DNA of 64,000 nucleotides from contig NZ_JACCFJ010000001.1 of the NCBI RefSeq assembly GCF_013410345.1, forward strand, positions 2,393,001 through 2,457,000. The letters are read 5' to 3'. The stretch comes from Saccharopolyspora hordei. GTDB lineage: Bacteria > Actinomycetota > Actinomycetes > Mycobacteriales > Pseudonocardiaceae. The position numbers were made by a program, and so were the translations under genes. The notes under the pieces were generated by a model. That model saw only the letters and a list, made by a program, of their open reading frames with translations, was not told the origin of the DNA and made no database searches. Below are positions 61,500 through 64,000 of this stretch, piece by piece (position 1 is the stretch's first letter; each line of letters opens with the position of its first letter).

Positions 61500-62301
61500 C
61501 CGGGTCACCGGGCCGGGCCGCCTCGACGAGGTCGGTGACGCGGAGGTCGGTGAGGAACATGTGCCCCGGCGCGTGCGTGATGGCCAGCTCCGGTCGCACC
61601 TCCGCGAGGACCGCCTGTGGCGTCACCCCGCAGGCCCAGAACACCGGGACCTCGTCGTCCTGCAGCGGGAGCGGGTCGCCCCAGTCGGGCCGCGAGAGGT
61701 CGGTGATGCCGATCTCCGCGGGGTCGCCGACGTGGAGCGGGGCGCCGTGCGCGAACGGCAGCTCCGCGGTCACCGCGACCGCTCGGGGCACCTCGGCCTC
61801 GCGGACGGCGCGCATCGACACCACGACCGGACCGCGGAAGCGCCCGGCCTCCCGGCAGCGCAGCGCGGTGCGGAAGATCGGCACGCCTTGGCCGAGCTCG
61901 AGGTGGCGCAACCGGACCCCGGCGGCGAGCAGCCGCTCCTCGGCGCTGAAGCTGCACCCGAGCAGGAACGCCACCAGGTCGTCGCGCCACACCTCGCGCA
62001 GGTCGTCCACCCTGGACACCTCGCCGCCGCGGTGCACGTGGTAGCCCGGCAGGTCGGTGCGGAGGTCGGCGCCGGGTGCGGCGCGGAGCCGGTCCGCCAC
62101 GCCCGGCTCGGTCATCTCCAGCAGCGGCAGCGGTCGCGGGTTCAGCCGGCAGAACTCGGCGAACTCGTCCGCCGCCTCGCGCGGGAGCACGGCCAGGTTG
62201 GCCTGGACGTGCCCGGTGCACAACCCGGTGGTGACCCGCCGCCAACCGCCCCGGCGGATGACCTCCCGGGCGACCGCGGGCGGGGTGTCCGCGGTGATCA
62301 T
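61438..62301 (-). CDS. DUF1445-family putative hydro-lyase
   Basis: A 287-residue member of the DUF1445/D-glutamate cyclase family, recognised by GLCTGHVQANLAVLP, FLLGCSFSAEERLLAAG, MRAVREAEVPRAVAVTAELPFAHGAPLHVGDP, and the C-terminal ITHAPGHMFLTDL. Family members dehydrate or cyclise acidic amino acids. The last 30 residues are a Pro/Arg-rich extension that overlaps the lipoprotein gene. The start overlaps the MHS transporter stop (ATGA), so the protein probably acts on the substrate imported by that transporter. Confidence 0.82.
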   Translation of the reverse strand: MITADTPPAVAREVIRRGGWRRVTTGLCTGHVQANLAVLPREAADEFAEFCRLNPRPLPLLEMTEPGVADRLRAAPGADLRTDLPGYHVHRGGEVSRVDDLREVWRDDLVAFLLGCSFSAEERLLAAGVRLRHLELGQGVPIFRTALRCREAGRFRGPVVVSMRAVREAEVPRAVAVTAELPFAHGAPLHVGDPAEIGITDLSRPDWGDPLPLQDDEVPVFWACGVTPQAVLAEVRPELAITHAPGHMFLTDLRVTDLVEAARPGDPVSGAGLRRAGGSPTPPPTRR

Positions 62302-63656
62302 GCCGGCTCCGCCGTGCTCAGGTCGACGTCACGGGTCTCCGGGCCGCGCAGCGCGCCGATCGCAGCGAGCGCCCCGCCGAGGACGATGAGCACGATCGGC
62401 GTGTACTCGTAGGGCATGAGGTTCGCCAGACCGATCATGTAGAAGGCGTAGAACCCGGGCACGATCACCGCGAGGCTGTAGCCGATCCCGTAGCCCGACG
62501 CGCGCACCCCGGTGGCGAACCGCTCGATGATGTAGGTCGAGACGATGCCCCACGGCGACACCGTGAGCACCAGGGCGAGCGTCGCCCACACCATCGTCGG
62601 CAGCACGCTGCCGCCGTCGGCGGCCGCGGCGGTCGCCGAGCGGACCATCGCGGCGAACACGAGCGGCACCAGCACGACCGTCCACACCCCGGACAGCACC
62701 AGCATCCGCCGTCGCCCGAAGCGCTGGCCGAGCTGCGCCATCACCAGGTACCCGGCGGCGACGAACACGTTGGCCACCAGCAGCCCGGTGTTCACCGCCG
62801 AGCTGGGCAGGCCGATCACCGCCGACAGCAGCGCCGGGGTGGCCGAGAGGGTGGCCTGCACGGTGAACCACATGCCGGTCATCATGAGCAGCACCTGCAG
62901 CAGCTTGCGCCGGTGCTCGCCGGTGAGCAGCTGCCGCAGCGGGGACGTGCGCTGCGCGGAGGTGCGCTGGACCTGCTTGAACGCCGCCGACTCCTCGACC
63001 TGGCGGAAGTAGAGCAGGAACCACGCCGACAGCCCGGCGCCGACGAAGAACGGGATGCGCCAGCCCCACTGCACGTACGCGCTGTCGAGGTCGCCGGCCG
63101 GCGCGAACTGGAAGGTCAGCGCGACGACGAGGGAGATCGCGATGTAGCCCAGCGGGTAGGCCGCCGCGATGAGCCCGCCGACCAGCCCGCGCAGGTGCCG
63201 GGGGCTGGCCTCCATGGCCAGCGGGTTCGCGCTGGAGTACTCGCCGCCCATGAAGACCCCGCCGACGAAGCGCAGCAGCAGCACCAGGACGATCGCCAGC
63301 CAGCCGATGGTGGCGTAGCCGGGCAGCAGGGCCATGAGCAGCGTGCACGTCCCGGCCCCGCCCACGGCGACCAGGGTGGCCCGGCGGCGGCCGGCGACGT
63401 CGGCGATGCGGCCGAAGACGATGGCGCCGAGCGGGCGGCCGATCAGGGTGAGCGCGAGGGTGACGTAGGAGAGCGTGGCGGCGACGGCCGGTGCGGTGTG
63501 CGGCGGCTGGAAGTAGGCGATCGCGGGGGTCAGGGCGACGATCGGCAGGTAGATGTCGAAGTAGTCGACGAAGAAGCCGAAGCACGCGCCCTTCACCGCG
63601 CGCCTCGCGGGTGGGCTCAACCGTTGTCTGCTGGGGTCGAGGGACGTGGTGGCCAT
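62298..63656 (-). CDS. MHS-type major facilitator transporter
   Basis: A 452-residue, 12-segment transporter of the metabolite:H+ symporter group. Signatures are DYFDIYLPIVALTPAIAYF in the first segment, the motif-A loop GRIADVAGRRRATL, and GGEYSSANPLAMEASPRHLRG. MHS proteins import organic acids such as citrate, dicarboxylates or related compounds. AAGGAG is seven bases before the ATG. It is the first gene of a two-gene unit with the DUF1445 gene; a promoter with a palindromic spacer lies about 130 bp upstream. Confidence 0.87.
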   Translation of the reverse strand: MATTSLDPSRQRLSPPARRAVKGACFGFFVDYFDIYLPIVALTPAIAYFQPPHTAPAVAATLSYVTLALTLIGRPLGAIVFGRIADVAGRRRATLVAVGGAGTCTLLMALLPGYATIGWLAIVLVLLLRFVGGVFMGGEYSSANPLAMEASPRHLRGLVGGLIAAAYPLGYIAISLVVALTFQFAPAGDLDSAYVQWGWRIPFFVGAGLSAWFLLYFRQVEESAAFKQVQRTSAQRTSPLRQLLTGEHRRKLLQVLLMMTGMWFTVQATLSATPALLSAVIGLPSSAVNTGLLVANVFVAAGYLVMAQLGQRFGRRRMLVLSGVWTVVLVPLVFAAMVRSATAAAADGGSVLPTMVWATLALVLTVSPWGIVSTYIIERFATGVRASGYGIGYSLAVIVPGFYAFYMIGLANLMPYEYTPIVLIVLGGALAAIGALRGPETRDVDLSTAEPA

Positions 63657-63785
63657 GGGACTGCTCCTTGGCTCGGTGAGCGAGGTGCGCAGCTCGTGCC
63701 GGTGCCGACCTTCGTCGGCGCGCGGCGGGCAGCCGGACGACCGGTGCCGCCGCGGAGGCAGCGCGGCCGTGGGTGGTGCTGGCCG

Positions 63786-63814
63786 ACTCTAGGAGATCGT
63801 CCGACGATCGACAA
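63786..63814 (-). promoter_or_regulatory. MHS promoter with an operator-like palindrome in its spacer
   Basis: On the minus strand TTGTCG (63809-63814) and TAGAGT (63786-63791) are exactly 17 bp apart. Within this span GATCGTC-C-GACGATC (63795-63809) is a perfect 7-1-7 palindrome, so a bound regulator would cover the promoter. The predicted leader is about 120 nt. Confidence 0.55.
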
Positions 63815-63901
63815 CACCCACGCCGGGATCCGGATCGGGTTCGTCGGTCGAGGACGTGCCCGAGCACAGGTCCGACACGCCGGTGCGTGTCTCGTCCTGA
63901 C

Positions 63902-63947
63902 GCGATTCCCGCGGAGATCAGACGTCCGGTCCCCGTGGGAGTCGCGT
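63902..63947. repeat. 46-bp structured intergenic repeat, copy C
   Basis: The first and last 14 bases can form a continuous 14-bp stem with two G-U pairs, enclosing an 18-nt loop that contains GACGTCCG. It matches copy B at 35 of 46 positions. It lies 246 bp upstream of the MHS start. Confidence 0.6.
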
Positions 63948-64000
63948 CCACCGGTGACCGCGGGGGTGTCGCTCGAGCGGCGGGCACGGCGGGGTGGGAG

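Larger units (their letters stand above)
63657..64000. other. Region upstream of the MHS gene to the window edge
   Basis: No gene is supported in these 344 bp. They contain the MHS promoter with its palindrome (63786-63814) and copy C of the 46-bp repeat (63902-63947). Confidence 0.5.

Overview
The window is very G+C-rich, uses many GTG starts and short GTGA/ATGA overlaps, and follows the gene order of a conserved actinobacterial chromosome region. HIT/pgsA, pdxS, pdxT, yebC, ruvCAB, yajC-secDF, apt-relA, cyclophilin, hisS, the Rv2578c-type radical SAM gene, aspS, rarA, alaS-ruvX-mltG-aroE and aroC-aroK-aroB-aroQ occur in the same order as Rv2613c to Rv2537c of Mycobacterium tuberculosis. A DasR-type regulator beside a split GlcNAc PTS, an IS5-like element and the accessory content suggest a free-living filamentous actinomycete, probably Pseudonocardiaceae (Saccharopolyspora-like). 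That placement is inference.

Layout. 1-4.9 kb: end of a HIT gene, yceI, the phosphatidylinositol-phosphate synthase gene, pdxS on the minus strand behind PdxR-like boxes, and a TetR/MFS efflux pair. 5-11 kb: EF-G2, a divergent XRE-cupin regulator and azlCD, an amino acid permease coupled to pdxT. 11-22 kb: the housekeeping block yebC, ruvCAB (with an SOS box), yajC-secD-secF-apt and relA. 22.0-22.95 kb: an apparently intact IS5-like insertion between relA and a membrane cyclophilin. 23-29.4 kb: metallo-hydrolase, hisS, a small membrane protein, a YibE/F transporter and a radical SAM gene with a second SOS box.

29.4-36 kb is accessory: ridA, a frameshifted DUF6461 gene, an orphan HsaA-like flavin monooxygenase, a secreted I36-type inhibitor, an AraC regulator and an XRE-type regulator beside a 19-bp perfect palindrome. 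36-46 kb: aspS, a phosphotransferase, a frameshifted GNAT gene, a small secreted protein with carbonic anhydrase and a SulP transporter (a likely CO2/bicarbonate group), rarA and a 2-hydroxyacid dehydrogenase. 46-52 kb: the DUF948-DUF6167-alaS-ruvX-mltG-aroE operon. 52-56 kb: a PTS locus with dasR-like gntR, IIC and HPr on one strand and IIB and IIA on the other, with a DasR-like operator between them. 56-60 kb: prepilin peptidase and the shikimate genes aroC, aroK, aroB, aroQ. 60-64 kb: a GH43-like lipoprotein and an MHS transporter/DUF1445 hydro-lyase pair with a palindromic operator filling its promoter spacer.

The most interesting non-coding signals are two LexA boxes (ruvC and the radical SAM gene), PdxR-like boxes before pdxS, the DasR-like site in the PTS locus, a family of three 46-bp structured intergenic repeats (271, 52209, 63902), a 53-nt hairpin before the alaS operon, and operator-like palindromes at 35655 and 63795. 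I see no tRNA, rRNA or CRISPR array. No clearly new multi-gene system stands out.
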